Part shown: piece by piece, positions 34,422-43,301 of the stretch | Layout: each line of letters opens with the position of its first letter | How positions within the stretch are numbered: the first letter of the stretch is position 1 | DNA from: CAVEFW01 sp963643505 | GTDB taxonomy: Bacteria > Actinomycetota > Coriobacteriia > Coriobacteriales > Eggerthellaceae | DNA: 64,000 nt | NCBI GenBank assembly: GCA_963643505.1 | Contig: CAVIKF010000005.1 | Span: forward strand, 124,001 to 188,000 | Reading direction: 5' to 3' | Notes under the pieces: model-generated | Seen by the model: only the letters and a program-made list of their open reading frames with translations | The model's database searches: none | What the model was told of the DNA's origin: nothing | Program-made: the position numbers and the translations under genes

Positions 34422-34528
34422 GTGCTTGCTTTGTCGCATTTGCTCGTCCCGCCGCGCTCGTTTTGACGTCGCGTTTGCTCGTCCCGCCGCGCGATGCTTT
34501 GTGCTATGCCACATCAACAGGGAATGTT

Positions 34529-34840
34529 TCAACAGGGAATGTCGCTATATCGCGGGTCCCATCCCGCGGCAACAGGCGTCTCGTCGACGCACTCCACGAA
34601 CCATCCGTGGTCGTCGCGGAATAGCTCGCGTTGGTGTTTGCCTATCATGACGAGATAGCGGATGGCCCATCCTCGCGTCTTTTCGCATTTCGTCCGTTTT
34701 CCGTCGGAGATCAAGCGCAACTCGAATCGCCGACCGTCGTCCCACAGGATACAGATAGGCACGACGAACCCGTCGATACGGTGGAGGGCAATGACCTCGA
34801 CATAACGTTTCGTGTATTTTTGCGCACCGAAAACGGTCAT
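34529..34840 (-). CDS. Small hypothetical protein
   Basis: 103 residues: MTVFGAQKYTKRYVEVIALH, then VVPICILWDDGRRFEL and YLVMIGKHQRELFRDDHGWF. Basic, soluble, likely a single beta-rich domain; similar small proteins of unknown function are common in Firmicutes and Actinobacteria. ATG 34840 lies 12 bases after AGGAGGTGG, a slightly long spacing. It stands alone, divergent from the c-di-GMP gene. The 271 bases upstream hold a 34-base duplication (34896 and 34930) and no gene. Confidence 0.65.
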   Translation of the reverse strand: MTVFGAQKYTKRYVEVIALHRIDGFVVPICILWDDGRRFELRLISDGKRTKCEKTRGWAIRYLVMIGKHQRELFRDDHGWFVECVDETPVAAGWDPRYSDIPC

Positions 34841-35111
34841 GGACCCATACCACCTCCTATCCTTCCTGGCAGGGTGTTTGCTTGTGCCTCCGTGGCGCGC
34901 CTGACGATCGGGGCGTGTGTGCGACGGGACGCGCCTGACGATCGGGTTGCTCCCATAATAGAACGTCTGTTCGAAAGAAAATAGCGAACGAATTGTGGAT
35001 TTTGGGTTCACCCCCGCCTCCCTGTCCCAACAATGCATCTTTCAATCCTTTAACGAACATGCTTATTGATTGCGGCGTAGTCCGTTTGACCTGCTGTGAC
35101 AAGGAATAAGG

Positions 35112-38100
35112 ATGCAAAACTGGTATCATAAGTTGGTTATGAGCAACATCGTCTTCATATGCGCGTTCGTCATAACGGCCGTATTTGATGCGGCCGTCGG
35201 CGTGATGGCGTTGCGCGTCAAGGAGAAGGAGGGACGCTACCTGGCGTTCGGTTTGTTCTCGGGTGCCCTCGTCGCTCTTGCCTACCTGCTCAGCGTCGTG
35301 GTGACCGATCGCCTCCTCATGTCGCTTTGCTCGAGCCTGTATTTTATAGGCGTCGACCTCTCCCTCATCTTTTTTTCCGGGTTTGTCGTCTGCTACACCC
35401 GCTTTGAGGAGTATCGGATATGCGGCATCCTGAAGAGAGTCGCGCTTGGATATTTTTGCTTTGACGCCCTGCTCATCCTTGCAAACCCCTTTGACGGAGA
35501 ATTGGCGATCGGCTATGTTGCGACCGGTTTTTTGCAAAAGGCTTATTGTTACGATATGCACCTGATCGGGTCGTTGCACCTGGCTTATTGTTATGTGATG
35601 GTCGCGTTTTGCGCGATACTCTTCATCGTGAAGACGGTGCGCGTTCCGCGTGTGTATCGTCCGCGATATACGGCATCATGCGTTTGTTTCATAGTCATTG
35701 TGCTTGTGAACTGCGTCTATTTGTGGGCGCCCGACATCGACATGCCGGATTACTCGGTCTTGCTATATGGTTTTATGGGGATTCTCTCATATGTGACCTG
35801 CTTCCACCGAGCACAGCGGACAGTTCTCGCCCAAGCGCATGCGCTGCTTGTCGACCAAATGGGCCGCGCGGTGATCCTGTTTGACCACGAAGGCAGACTT
35901 ACCACACTCAATCACGATGCGGAGCAATTTGTGCCAGAGGAAGCGCGGACGGGCCATCTCTCTTTGGGCGAATTCGTCTCATCGATGGAATGGGACGATA
36001 ACTTGGGTTCCTTTGATGCGGACACGTCGTTCTTTTGGAGGACCCAACGAGATGGCGGTTTGTCATCGTGGCGCGTTGACTTCACGCCGTTGCGCGACGG
36101 CAGGGGGAAGGTTGTCGGCTACCTGTTTGTGATGACAGACGATTCGCTGGCGCTTGACATCCTGACCGGGTTTGAGACCCAAGCAGCATGGGAGAGGGAT
36201 CTCGAAGGAGCAGGCGATCGCTTCGAGTTGCCCTGCGTCGTCGCGGTGTGCGATTTGACGGGATTGTCCTTAATCAACGAAAGACACGGTCGCGATGTGG
36301 GCGACGAAGCCCTTGTGCTGCTTGCTCGCGAGATGCGCGGAGCCTTCCCTGAGGCGGCGCGGTTTGTTCGCCTTACGGATGCGAACCTCATGGCGGTGGC
36401 GCCGAGCATGAACGAGCAAGAGGGTCATAGCGCGGTGGCGGCGGTGGCGGCTGCAGTGGCTTCTGCGGCGGCTGTGAAGTCTTGCGGAGACATGAGACTT
36501 GACGTGCAAAGTTGCGTTGAGGTGGTGTATGACGAGCCGCGGAATGTGTCCGACGCCGTCCAAAAGGCCTTGTCGGGTCTTTTGGCTCGCAAGTTACTCG
36601 TTGCGGAATCCTCCCATGCATCGCTTATCGCCAGCCTTGTCCAGATGCAACGGCAAAGCGACGGGGAGGCGGAGGACCACGTCCAGCGCACGCGTGAGAT
36701 AGGCGAGCGCTTGGGCCACCGTCTTGGGTTGAGCGACTCGGAGCTGAATGCTTTTGCCCTGCTTTGCTTGTTGCACGATGTCGGTAAAGTCGGGATTCCG
36801 CTCGAGATTGCCAACAAGCCCGGTTCCCTGAACGAGATCGAACAGGCGGTGATGCAATCCCACGCTACGAAGGGTTACAAGATTGCCGGTGCCTCTCGTG
36901 AGCTCGAAGGGGTGGCCGACCTTATCCTCCACCACCATGAGCGTTGGGACGGCGGCGGCTATCCTGACGGATTGGCCAAGGACGCCATTCCCTTGTTGTC
37001 CCGTCTTCTTGCGGTGGTTGACACCTTTGACATCATGACGCACGACCAGCCCTATCGCCGCGCCATCTCGATCGAGGCAGCGAAAGAGGAGATACGTTGC
37101 GGCGCTGGATCCCAGTTCGACCCGGTCATCGCCGCTGAGTTTTTGGCGATGCTTGACGAAGACCCGTCTTTGGTCGACACCGATTGGATCCCGCCGGAGG
37201 AGGATGACGTTCGCGATGAGGAGGCCCGCACGCATCCGATCTCGATGGGCAACGAAGGGGAGCCTGACACTGACGAGGATGTGGTTCTCAAGGACGTCCC
37301 CATGGTCGCCAGCGACTACGTGCGTTACTTCTTGGACTCCGATCAGCGTATTGTCGACATCAACGACGAGTTCACGAGCCTGACAGGATACACCGAGGAC
37401 GATCTTGATGCGTACGGTCTTGTCCAAGAGGATTTGGTTCCCTTGGAAGACCGCGAGGTGTATTGGAGGCACGTGGAGGAGGGGCTGCGCGAAAGTCACG
37501 AGGTGATGATCGAGCACCGTCTGCGTAAAAAGGACGGATCCTGTTTGTTTGTCATGTGCTACGGCCGCGAGTACCTTGATGCCGTTTCTGGGCAAATGAG
37601 GTCGGAAATCATTGTCGCCGATTTGTTGCAGACTTCTTTGGCCCGCACGTTGTTGCGAGAGGCCCAGGTGAAGAGTCTGCGCAGCCAACAACGTTGGGAG
37701 GAGGAGCTACGCCGCGATGTGACGGGCGTCCTGACGCGTTCGGCGTTCCGCAGCGATGTCCAAATAGAGCTGATGAATTCCGATGCAAGGGTACTTTTGG
37801 CCATCCTTGACCTCGACTTCTTCAAGCAATACAACGACGCGAAGGGTCATCCGCAAGGCGACGCCCTTTTGGTGAAGCTTGGAAGCTTGTTGCTTGAGGC
37901 GATTGGTGAGGGCGGCATCGCTGGTCGTTTAGGTGGCGATGAGTTTGCTGTGGCCTATACCTTTTCTGGTGATGCGTTGGTTGCGGACATTGAGGTGGCT
38001 GCCAGGGCTTTGTGGTCTTTTGTGGATGGAGGGTTGTTCGCATACGACGGCGTCCACGTAACAATGGGTGTTGCGATCACGCGGGGCGGTTCTACGACGT

Positions 38101-38189
38101 TCAGCTCTTTATATGCCGCGGCCGACGCGGTGTTATATGAGGCGAAACTTGCTGGTCGCGGTTGTTGCGAGGTGCGTTTCGAGCACTAG
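35112..38189 (+). CDS. Membrane c-di-GMP protein: 7TM-PAS-GGDEF(degenerate)-HD-GYP-PAS-GGDEF
   Basis: 1025 residues. Seven hydrophobic helices (1-235) resemble the 7TM sensor of histidine kinases. A PAS-like domain follows (VILFDHEGRLTTLNHDAEQF). A first GGDEF domain has lost its signature (RLTDANLMAV instead of GGDEF). HD-GYP: LLHDVGKVGIP near residue 554 and HHHERWDGGGYPDGL near 606, complete. Second PAS (SDQRIVDINDEFTSLTGYTE). Final GGDEF with intact GRLGGDEFAV near 940 and DLDFFKQYND. The last domain should make c-di-GMP and the HD-GYP domain should hydrolyse it. The start follows AAGGA. Confidence 0.9.
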   Translation: MQNWYHKLVMSNIVFICAFVITAVFDAAVGVMALRVKEKEGRYLAFGLFSGALVALAYLLSVVVTDRLLMSLCSSLYFIGVDLSLIFFSGFVVCYTRFEEYRICGILKRVALGYFCFDALLILANPFDGELAIGYVATGFLQKAYCYDMHLIGSLHLAYCYVMVAFCAILFIVKTVRVPRVYRPRYTASCVCFIVIVLVNCVYLWAPDIDMPDYSVLLYGFMGILSYVTCFHRAQRTVLAQAHALLVDQMGRAVILFDHEGRLTTLNHDAEQFVPEEARTGHLSLGEFVSSMEWDDNLGSFDADTSFFWRTQRDGGLSSWRVDFTPLRDGRGKVVGYLFVMTDDSLALDILTGFETQAAWERDLEGAGDRFELPCVVAVCDLTGLSLINERHGRDVGDEALVLLAREMRGAFPEAARFVRLTDANLMAVAPSMNEQEGHSAVAAVAAAVASAAAVKSCGDMRLDVQSCVEVVYDEPRNVSDAVQKALSGLLARKLLVAESSHASLIASLVQMQRQSDGEAEDHVQRTREIGERLGHRLGLSDSELNAFALLCLLHDVGKVGIPLEIANKPGSLNEIEQAVMQSHATKGYKIAGASRELEGVADLILHHHERWDGGGYPDGLAKDAIPLLSRLLAVVDTFDIMTHDQPYRRAISIEAAKEEIRCGAGSQFDPVIAAEFLAMLDEDPSLVDTDWIPPEEDDVRDEEARTHPISMGNEGEPDTDEDVVLKDVPMVASDYVRYFLDSDQRIVDINDEFTSLTGYTEDDLDAYGLVQEDLVPLEDREVYWRHVEEGLRESHEVMIEHRLRKKDGSCLFVMCYGREYLDAVSGQMRSEIIVADLLQTSLARTLLREAQVKSLRSQQRWEEELRRDVTGVLTRSAFRSDVQIELMNSDARVLLAILDLDFFKQYNDAKGHPQGDALLVKLGSLLLEAIGEGGIAGRLGGDEFAVAYTFSGDALVADIEVAARALWSFVDGGLFAYDGVHVTMGVAITRGGSTTFSSLYAAADAVLYEAKLAGRGCCEVRFEH

Positions 38190-38247
38190 CTTTCTGGGCG
38201 CGGCGGCGAAGATGCCCAGGTTCCCGGTTGTTGCGAGGTGCGTTTCG
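38159..38247 (+). repeat. In-frame echo of the c-di-GMP gene's last codons, period 66
   Basis: CGGTTGTTGCGAGGTGCGTT (start of a 23-base identity, 38159-38181) recurs at 38225-38247, exactly 66 bases on and after the stop. In the gene frame it reads GCCEVRFEH-stop, then 14 codons later GCCEVRFGR-stop. Confidence 0.85.
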
Positions 38248-38361
38248 GGCGCTGATTCTCCTGTTGGCTGCAGCAAGGACGGGGCGTCTTGCGGGTGGGC
38301 GTGTGCTGCTTTCCGGGCGTAGGTTCGGTTGTCGGTTGCGGGCTTTGGATCGCCTTGCGTC

Positions 38362-39312
38362 TTACTTGAACAGTTTGCTGAACTTGATGAAAATCACCGA
38401 GATGACGCAGAGTATCGCAGACACGGCGAAGGGGAACCAGGGCCACTCGATGAAGGGGAGCCCTTCGACGTTCATCCCGAAGAAGCTGAACACGATGGTG
38501 GGGATTGCGAGCACCAACGTGATGATGGCCAAGATGCGCAACGTGGAGTTCAGGCGGTTGCTGATGACGCTGCCGAACGTATCCATGGTGCCGTTGAGGA
38601 CTCGTGTCAGAATCGTGGCCATCTCGATTGCCTGTCTAACCTCGATAAGGACATCGTCGAGGAGGTCACGATCGTCCTCGTAGAGTTTTACGAATCGACC
38701 GGTGGAGATACGGGTCACCACGGACTCGATGGATTTCAGCGAGGTGCTGAAGTAAACCAACGACTTCTCGAAGCCGAGCATTTTGATGAGTTCCTCGTTG
38801 CGCAGGCTCTCGCGCATCTTCTTTTCGATATCGTTGAACTGGCGCTCGATGTTTCTCAGGTAGGTGACATATCCATGGGAGATGTGGAGCATCATTTGCA
38901 GCAGCAGGCGCGTGCGCTGATTTGTGTTGATGCGGCGTCCTTGGTAGAACGCGTTGACGGTCTTGTTTTCGCGCAGTGTCACCGTGACGATGATGTCCTC
39001 TTCGGGAAGGAACAACAAGGACAGCGGGTGGGTGTCATACTGGGTGATGGAGGTGTCTTCCGCCTCGTTTTCATCCTCGATGAACGGGCAGTCGACGATG
39101 ACGATTGCCTGGTGAGTATCGTCGTCGTAGTCGGTACGGGATCTCTCGTCGTCGTCGAGTGCGGCACTGACGAACTCTGGGACGATCCCCAGTTCGTTCA
39201 TGAGCCAACTCCGCTCCTCAACGTTAGGAGCAACGACGCTGATCCAGCAACCCTCTTCGGGCGTTTCAATTTTTCTTGTGCCTTCGGCGGTGGTCTTGAA
39301 GCATTCGATCAT
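38362..39312 (-). CDS. CorA family Mg2+/divalent cation transporter
   Basis: 316 residues. A large cytoplasmic N-terminal domain rich in Asp/Glu (DDDERSRTDYDDDTHQ) is followed by two C-terminal helices with the family signature GMN in FSFFGMNVEGLPF. Forms pentameric channels for Mg2+ uptake; Co2+ or Ni2+ are possible. Start after AGGAGGAAGCC. Converges on the c-di-GMP gene; stands alone. Confidence 0.93.
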   Translation of the reverse strand: MIECFKTTAEGTRKIETPEEGCWISVVAPNVEERSWLMNELGIVPEFVSAALDDDERSRTDYDDDTHQAIVIVDCPFIEDENEAEDTSITQYDTHPLSLLFLPEEDIIVTVTLRENKTVNAFYQGRRINTNQRTRLLLQMMLHISHGYVTYLRNIERQFNDIEKKMRESLRNEELIKMLGFEKSLVYFSTSLKSIESVVTRISTGRFVKLYEDDRDLLDDVLIEVRQAIEMATILTRVLNGTMDTFGSVISNRLNSTLRILAIITLVLAIPTIVFSFFGMNVEGLPFIEWPWFPFAVSAILCVISVIFIKFSKLFK

Positions 39313-39579
39313 GGCTTCCTCCTAACTAACAAGGAGTGCGAGGCTGTTTGCTCGAGGCAAACCTGCGCATCGCAATGGGAACCGGCATGCCAGTCCGTTA
39401 TATGAGGCATACCCCGCAATTGTACCCCCGGCATCTTGTGGTTTTTGCCAAAACTTTTGAGATGGCTTGCGACAGGACGAAAAACACCTTGTGACGTGGG
39501 GTGTTTGCGGATTGCTCGAGGTTGACTGGGCTGACTTTTGCTCATCGTGCGGGCGTGGCGGGCGCGCTCCCGCGAGGGA

Positions 39580-39684
39580 TTTACGTCCAGCGGGAGGCTT
39601 CGGGAGGGGTTTGGGCGTAATTCCGGCGAAGCCGCGAGTCTGTTTACGCCCAGCGGGAGGCTTCGGGGGGGTTTGGGGTGTAAT
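39580..39684. repeat. Two-copy 42-bp duplication, period 63
   Basis: TTTACGTCCAGCGGGAGGCT at 39580 and TTTACGCCCAGCGGGAGGCT at 39643 open two similar 42-base copies. The gap 39313-39704 (corA promoter side to the end of thrH) shows nothing else beyond GC-rich sequence. Confidence 0.85.
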
Positions 39685-39704
39685 CGCCTTGCAGAAGTGG
39701 CTGG

Positions 39705-40304
39705 CTACAGAGCGGCCTTAATGGCTTCCAACAACTCGTCGTACTCTTCGAATGCGGGGACGTCGGGATTGGCGGTCTTGATGGCGTCGGTGCTCTTGAA
39801 AAGGAAGCCTGCCTTGGAGGCGCGAATCATTCCGAGATCGTTAAGGCTGTCGCCAGCGGCGATGGTCTCGAAACCACAGCTTTGAAGAGCCTCTACCGTG
39901 GTCAGCTTGCTCGGCGTGCAGCGCATGTGGTAATCAGTGATGCGACCGTCCTCGTCAATTTCCAGGGAGTTGCAAAACAGCGTAGGCCAATTGAGCTGCT
40001 CGATGAGGGGCTTGGCGAATTCTTCGAAGGTGTCGGAAAGGATGACGACTTGGGTGAGGGTGCGCAGCTTGTCAAGGAACTCCTTGGCGCCTTCCAACGG
40101 TTTGCACGTGGCAATGGCTGCCTGGACATCCTGGATCTTGAGGCCACGCTCGTCCATGATAGCGAGACGCTGCTTCATGAGCTTGTCGTAGTCCGGCTCG
40201 TCTCGAGTGGTGCGGCGCAGCTCGTCCACGCCGCTCGCCTCAGCAAGGGCGATCCACATCTCAGGTACCAATACGCCCTCCATGTCGAGGCATACGATGT
40301 TCAT
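39705..40304 (-). CDS. thrH: Phosphoserine phosphatase / homoserine phosphotransferase (ThrH-like)
   Basis: HAD-family protein of 199 residues. Motif I VCLDMEGVLVPEMWIA has the DMEG form characteristic of ThrH rather than DFDxT of SerB. Further: TTRDEPDYDKLMKQRL, motif II VVILSDTFEEF and motif IV AGDSLNDLGMI. ThrH can dephosphorylate phosphoserine and transfer phosphate to homoserine, which would link it to the lysC-asd pathway at 55.6 kb. Start after AGGAGGAAAAC. Confidence 0.92.
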   Translation of the reverse strand: MNIVCLDMEGVLVPEMWIALAEASGVDELRRTTRDEPDYDKLMKQRLAIMDERGLKIQDVQAAIATCKPLEGAKEFLDKLRTLTQVVILSDTFEEFAKPLIEQLNWPTLFCNSLEIDEDGRITDYHMRCTPSKLTTVEALQSCGFETIAAGDSLNDLGMIRASKAGFLFKSTDAIKTANPDVPAFEEYDELLEAIKAAL

Positions 40305-40449
40305 GTTTTCCTCCTAGAACTTCTCTCAGTCACACAGCGCATCACTATACGCCCATTGGCATCGTCGCCTCTGAAAAAACGCGCGAAGGGCAAAATAGGC
40401 GGCAAACAGATGTTGGAGGATCGGGTTGGGCGAGTCGGGCAGCGCGGGG

Positions 40450-40872
40450 CGAGGGATTGGGGCAAGCGCGGGGGCGTGTGCGCGACCGGGCAGGTGCGAC
40501 CGGGCAAGCGCGGGGGCGTGTGCGCGACCGGGCAGGTGCGTCCGGGCAAGCGCGGGGGCGTGTGCGCGACCGGGCAGGTGCGTCCGGGCAAGCGCGGGGG
40601 CGTGTGCGCGACCGGGCAGGTGCGTCCGGGCAAGCGCGGGGGCGTGTGCGCGACCGGGCAGGTGCGTCCGGGCAAGCGCGGGGGCGTGTGCGCGACCGGG
40701 CAGGTGCGTCCGGGCAAGCGCGGGGGCGTGTGCGCGACCGGGCAGGTGTGACCGGGCAAGCGCGGGGGCGTGTGCGCGACCGGGCAGGTGCGTCCGGGCA
40801 AGCACGGAGGCGTGCGCGCGACCGGGCAGGTGTGACCGGGCAGGTGCGTCCGGGCAAGCACGGAGGCGGGGG
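40450..40872. repeat. 42-bp GC-rich tandem array, about ten copies
   Basis: A 42-base unit (GCGGGGGCGTGTGCGCGACC, then GGGCAGGTGCGTCCGGGCAA) repeats with the G-run ending at 40474, 40516, 40558 and so on. Copies toward 40800-40872 vary (GCACGGAGGCGTG). Because 42 is a multiple of three, several frames on both strands stay open, but these are not genes. There are no spacers, so it is not CRISPR. It ends exactly at the 3' end of the PAP2 gene and fills the gap to thrH. Confidence 0.93.
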
Positions 40873-40874
40873 AG

Positions 40875-41375
40875 TCAGGGGATGAGGACGAACCCGACAA
40901 TGGCGAAAGCGAGTGCCCACGCAAACGCAGCGACGACATCGCGGGGCCAATGGACGCCGGCGAGCACGCGCGTCACAGCGATGGCGATACCGGTGACAGT
41001 CAAAAGGATACCTGCGGGCATACACCAAGAGAACCAACAAAACGCAATCATGAACATGCTGAAGGTGTGGCGACTGGGAAAAGACTTGCCGTGGGTGTTT
41101 TTCTTGATGAGCGGCTCGATGGAGAGCGTCTCGTAAGGGCGCGGTTTGTTCACAATGCGACGAACTAGGGAGAGAGACAAAAAGCCCGTACCTGCTACCA
41201 AGACGGTGCGGAGAGCCTCGTCCCAAGCGCCGGAGACCGCCTGTATGATGAGTAGGAGGGGAAATGCCACATATCCGAGAGCGGTGAGTGCGCGATTGAG
41301 GATCCCAAGGCTTTTGCCAGCGCGGGGATTCTCACGAAAAGGACGCGTCCAGGTGTCGTATTGCTGTTGGTCCAT
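40875..41375 (-). CDS. PAP2 family membrane phosphatase
   Basis: 166 residues, five or so hydrophobic segments. The three phosphatase motifs are visible: VNKPRPYE, SFPSRHTFSMF and RVLAGVHWPRDV. Likely acts on lipid phosphates such as undecaprenyl pyrophosphate or phosphatidate at the membrane surface. Start 41375 lies 12 bases after GGAGGTCG, a long spacing. Confidence 0.92.
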   Translation of the reverse strand: MDQQQYDTWTRPFRENPRAGKSLGILNRALTALGYVAFPLLLIIQAVSGAWDEALRTVLVAGTGFLSLSLVRRIVNKPRPYETLSIEPLIKKNTHGKSFPSRHTFSMFMIAFCWFSWCMPAGILLTVTGIAIAVTRVLAGVHWPRDVVAAFAWALAFAIVGFVLIP

Positions 41376-41408
41376 GGAACTTTCGCGACCTCCTTCTTGG
41401 CGGGTCCA

Positions 41409-41518
41409 GGTCCCCTTGTTGGACGGGTCTTCGCCCCGTTATCCCACAATATATGTCACCGGTTGTGCAACCGGCGCCCTTAGGCGGGTCCCCTTGTTGG
41501 GCGCCTCTTCATCCCGTC
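41409..41518. repeat. Duplication and hairpin in the PAP2-ispD gap
   Basis: GGTCCCCTTGTTGG opens similar 31-base copies at 41409 and 41487. Between them, CCGGTTG-TG-CAACCGG (about 41460-41475) is a perfect 7-bp hairpin. No gene is visible in 41376-41716. Confidence 0.75.
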
Positions 41519-41618
41519 GCAGGGGGAACAGGTGAAGATATCGATGCGAAGACAGTGTACACCGAAGTGTCGATGCGGTCTGCTTTGCCGATGTTGGCCG
41601 AACAATCGCGTTGGTTTA

Positions 41619-41649
41619 TTGACGCGGTGCTGTATTGAGCCGCTATACT
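41619..41649 (+). promoter_or_regulatory. Possible promoter of ispD-ispF
   Basis: TTGACG (41619-41624) and TATACT (41644-41649) with a long 19-base spacer, about 70 bases before the proposed ispD start. Confidence 0.45.
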
Positions 41650-41716
41650 TGACGAAGTGCCGCTGTAGTGGACGGGCGGTTGGGCAAAGAATAAATTGCA
41701 GCTGGAGGCGATTGCC

Positions 41717-42535
41717 GTGGTTGATCTGGACGGCTCAGAAGAGATTAACAATCCCCGTAGCTTTGATGAGCTTATCGATTTGATTTCCCAACCGGTGGCT
41801 ACTTTGCCGGGAAAGATGTCAAAGAATCCAAAAACGGCCGCGGTCATCATGGCGGGTGGCTCGGGAGAGCGCTTCGGACGCTCAGGCGGCAAACAACTTG
41901 CTGAGATTGCAGGGCGTCCGGTACTTACGTGGGCTATCGAGTCCTTTGACGCGGTCGAGGATGTGGGATTGATCGTCATCGTTGCGCCTGAGGATCGCCA
42001 TGACGAGTACTTCACCTGCGCCGTGGAACCCTTCAACTTCCTCACGCCGATCGTATGGGCGAACTCGGGCCAATTACGTCAGGAGTCTGCCTTCTCCGGG
42101 TTGGAGCAGGTCCCCGACACCTTCGAATTCGTCGCCATTCACGACGGAGCTCGCCCGTTGGTGGACCCCGAGCTCATCATGCATGCCATCAGCGCCGTCA
42201 AGGGCAACCTCGATTGCGATGGTGCCGTCGTCGCCCATCCCGCTATCGATACCCTCAAGGTCGTGGAGGACGGCGTGATCATGGGTACCCCCGATCGCAA
42301 CGTGTTCTGGAATGCCCAGACCCCCCAGGTGTTCCGCGCGGGGATCTACCGTCGCGCCCACGCATCCGCTTTGTCCGACGGTTTTGTCGGCACCGACGAC
42401 TCGTCCCTCATTGAGCGTCTCGGCGGCATCGTTCGCGTCGTCGAGGGCAAGCGCGACAATATCAAGCTCACGGTCCCCGAGGACTTCATGACTTTGGCCT
42501 TGGCGGTTCGTGCGGCCCGAGCCCGCCAACTGTAA
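41717..42535 (+). CDS. ispD: 2-C-methyl-D-erythritol 4-phosphate cytidylyltransferase
   Basis: MEP-pathway enzyme joining CTP to MEP. Nucleotide-binding AAVIMAGGSGERFG, then IHDGARPLVDPELI, FWNAQTPQVFRAG and GTDDSSLIERLGG are all IspD blocks. The start is uncertain: GTG 41717 has a good GGAGG site and adds 33 acidic residues (VVDLDGSEEINNPRSFDELI); ATG 41816 (MSKNPKTAAVIM) gives the usual length but a weaker site (GGGAAAG). Next gene ispF follows after 24 bases. Confidence 0.93.
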   Translation: MVDLDGSEEINNPRSFDELIDLISQPVATLPGKMSKNPKTAAVIMAGGSGERFGRSGGKQLAEIAGRPVLTWAIESFDAVEDVGLIVIVAPEDRHDEYFTCAVEPFNFLTPIVWANSGQLRQESAFSGLEQVPDTFEFVAIHDGARPLVDPELIMHAISAVKGNLDCDGAVVAHPAIDTLKVVEDGVIMGTPDRNVFWNAQTPQVFRAGIYRRAHASALSDGFVGTDDSSLIERLGGIVRVVEGKRDNIKLTVPEDFMTLALAVRAARARQL

Positions 42536-42559
42536 CCATCGCTTCGTCGGAGGAAACCC

Positions 42560-43054
42560 ATGACTGATTTTTCCCGTTTGCGTATAGGCCAAGGCATGGA
42601 CGTTCATGCGTTTGCCCCTGGCCGCAAGCTCATCCTCGGTGGCGTTGACATCCCCCATACCAAAGGCCTTCTCGGTCATTCCGACGCGGATGTGCTGGTC
42701 CATGCCATCATGGATGCGCTGCTCGGCGCTATGCGTGGGGGAGACATAGGCAAGCTGTTTCCGGATACCGATCCGGCATATGCGGGGGCTGATTCCCTCA
42801 AGCTGATGGAGCGTGTTGCGGCGTATGTGCGCGAGCAGGGGTATGAGATCCTCGATGTTGATAGCGTTATCGCATGCCAGGCGCCAAAGCTGTCTCCCCA
42901 TCGGGAGAAGATGCGGGAGAACCTTGCAGCTGCTATGGGTATCTCAGTGGAAAACGTCGGCGTGAAGGCGACCACTACCGAACATCTCGGATTCGAGGGT
43001 CGCGAGGAAGGTATCTCCGCAACGGCGACCTGTCTTCTTCTCAAGCGCTTGTAA
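42560..43054 (+). CDS. ispF: 2-C-methyl-D-erythritol 2,4-cyclodiphosphate synthase
   Basis: 164 residues. Metal site GQGMDVHAFAPGRKLILGG with Asp and His, LLGHSDADVLVHAIMDALLG, and DIGKLFPDTDP and TTTEHLGFEGREEG. It acts two steps after IspD in isoprenoid precursor synthesis, and the two are often adjacent or fused. Start after GGAGGAAACCC. Downstream, 43055-43301 holds a 32-base duplication (43134, 43166) and a 14-base one (GTATCATGTCACGA twice). Confidence 0.96.
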   Translation: MTDFSRLRIGQGMDVHAFAPGRKLILGGVDIPHTKGLLGHSDADVLVHAIMDALLGAMRGGDIGKLFPDTDPAYAGADSLKLMERVAAYVREQGYEILDVDSVIACQAPKLSPHREKMRENLAAAMGISVENVGVKATTTEHLGFEGREEGISATATCLLLKRL

Positions 43055-43301
43055 ACGGGGTTTTGACAAGGAGGTCCTGCCGAGGATGTGGGCCTCGTCG
43101 TGCGTCTTTGGGCTGGTTTGCCGCTACCGGCCATCGCTGTCGGTTGTCGCTGGCGCACGCCACAGTCGCTGCCGGTTGTCGCTATTGACTGACCACATGA
43201 GGCAGGTTTTCGCGTATCATGTCACGAGTATCATGTCACGAGTGAATACGCGGGCGGATGTATGCGCCCTTCAAACATAAAGAGCATAAAGGTGGTTTTC
43301 C

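Noticed and set aside
40450..40872. CRISPR array
   Set aside because: Units are contiguous copies with no unique spacers, and no cas gene is in the window.
39882..40885. Long open frames on both strands with a 14-residue repeat (GKRGGVCATGQVRP and similar)
   Set aside because: They arise because the 42-bp repeat has no stop codon in several frames; there are no ribosome sites and the frames overlap each other and thrH.
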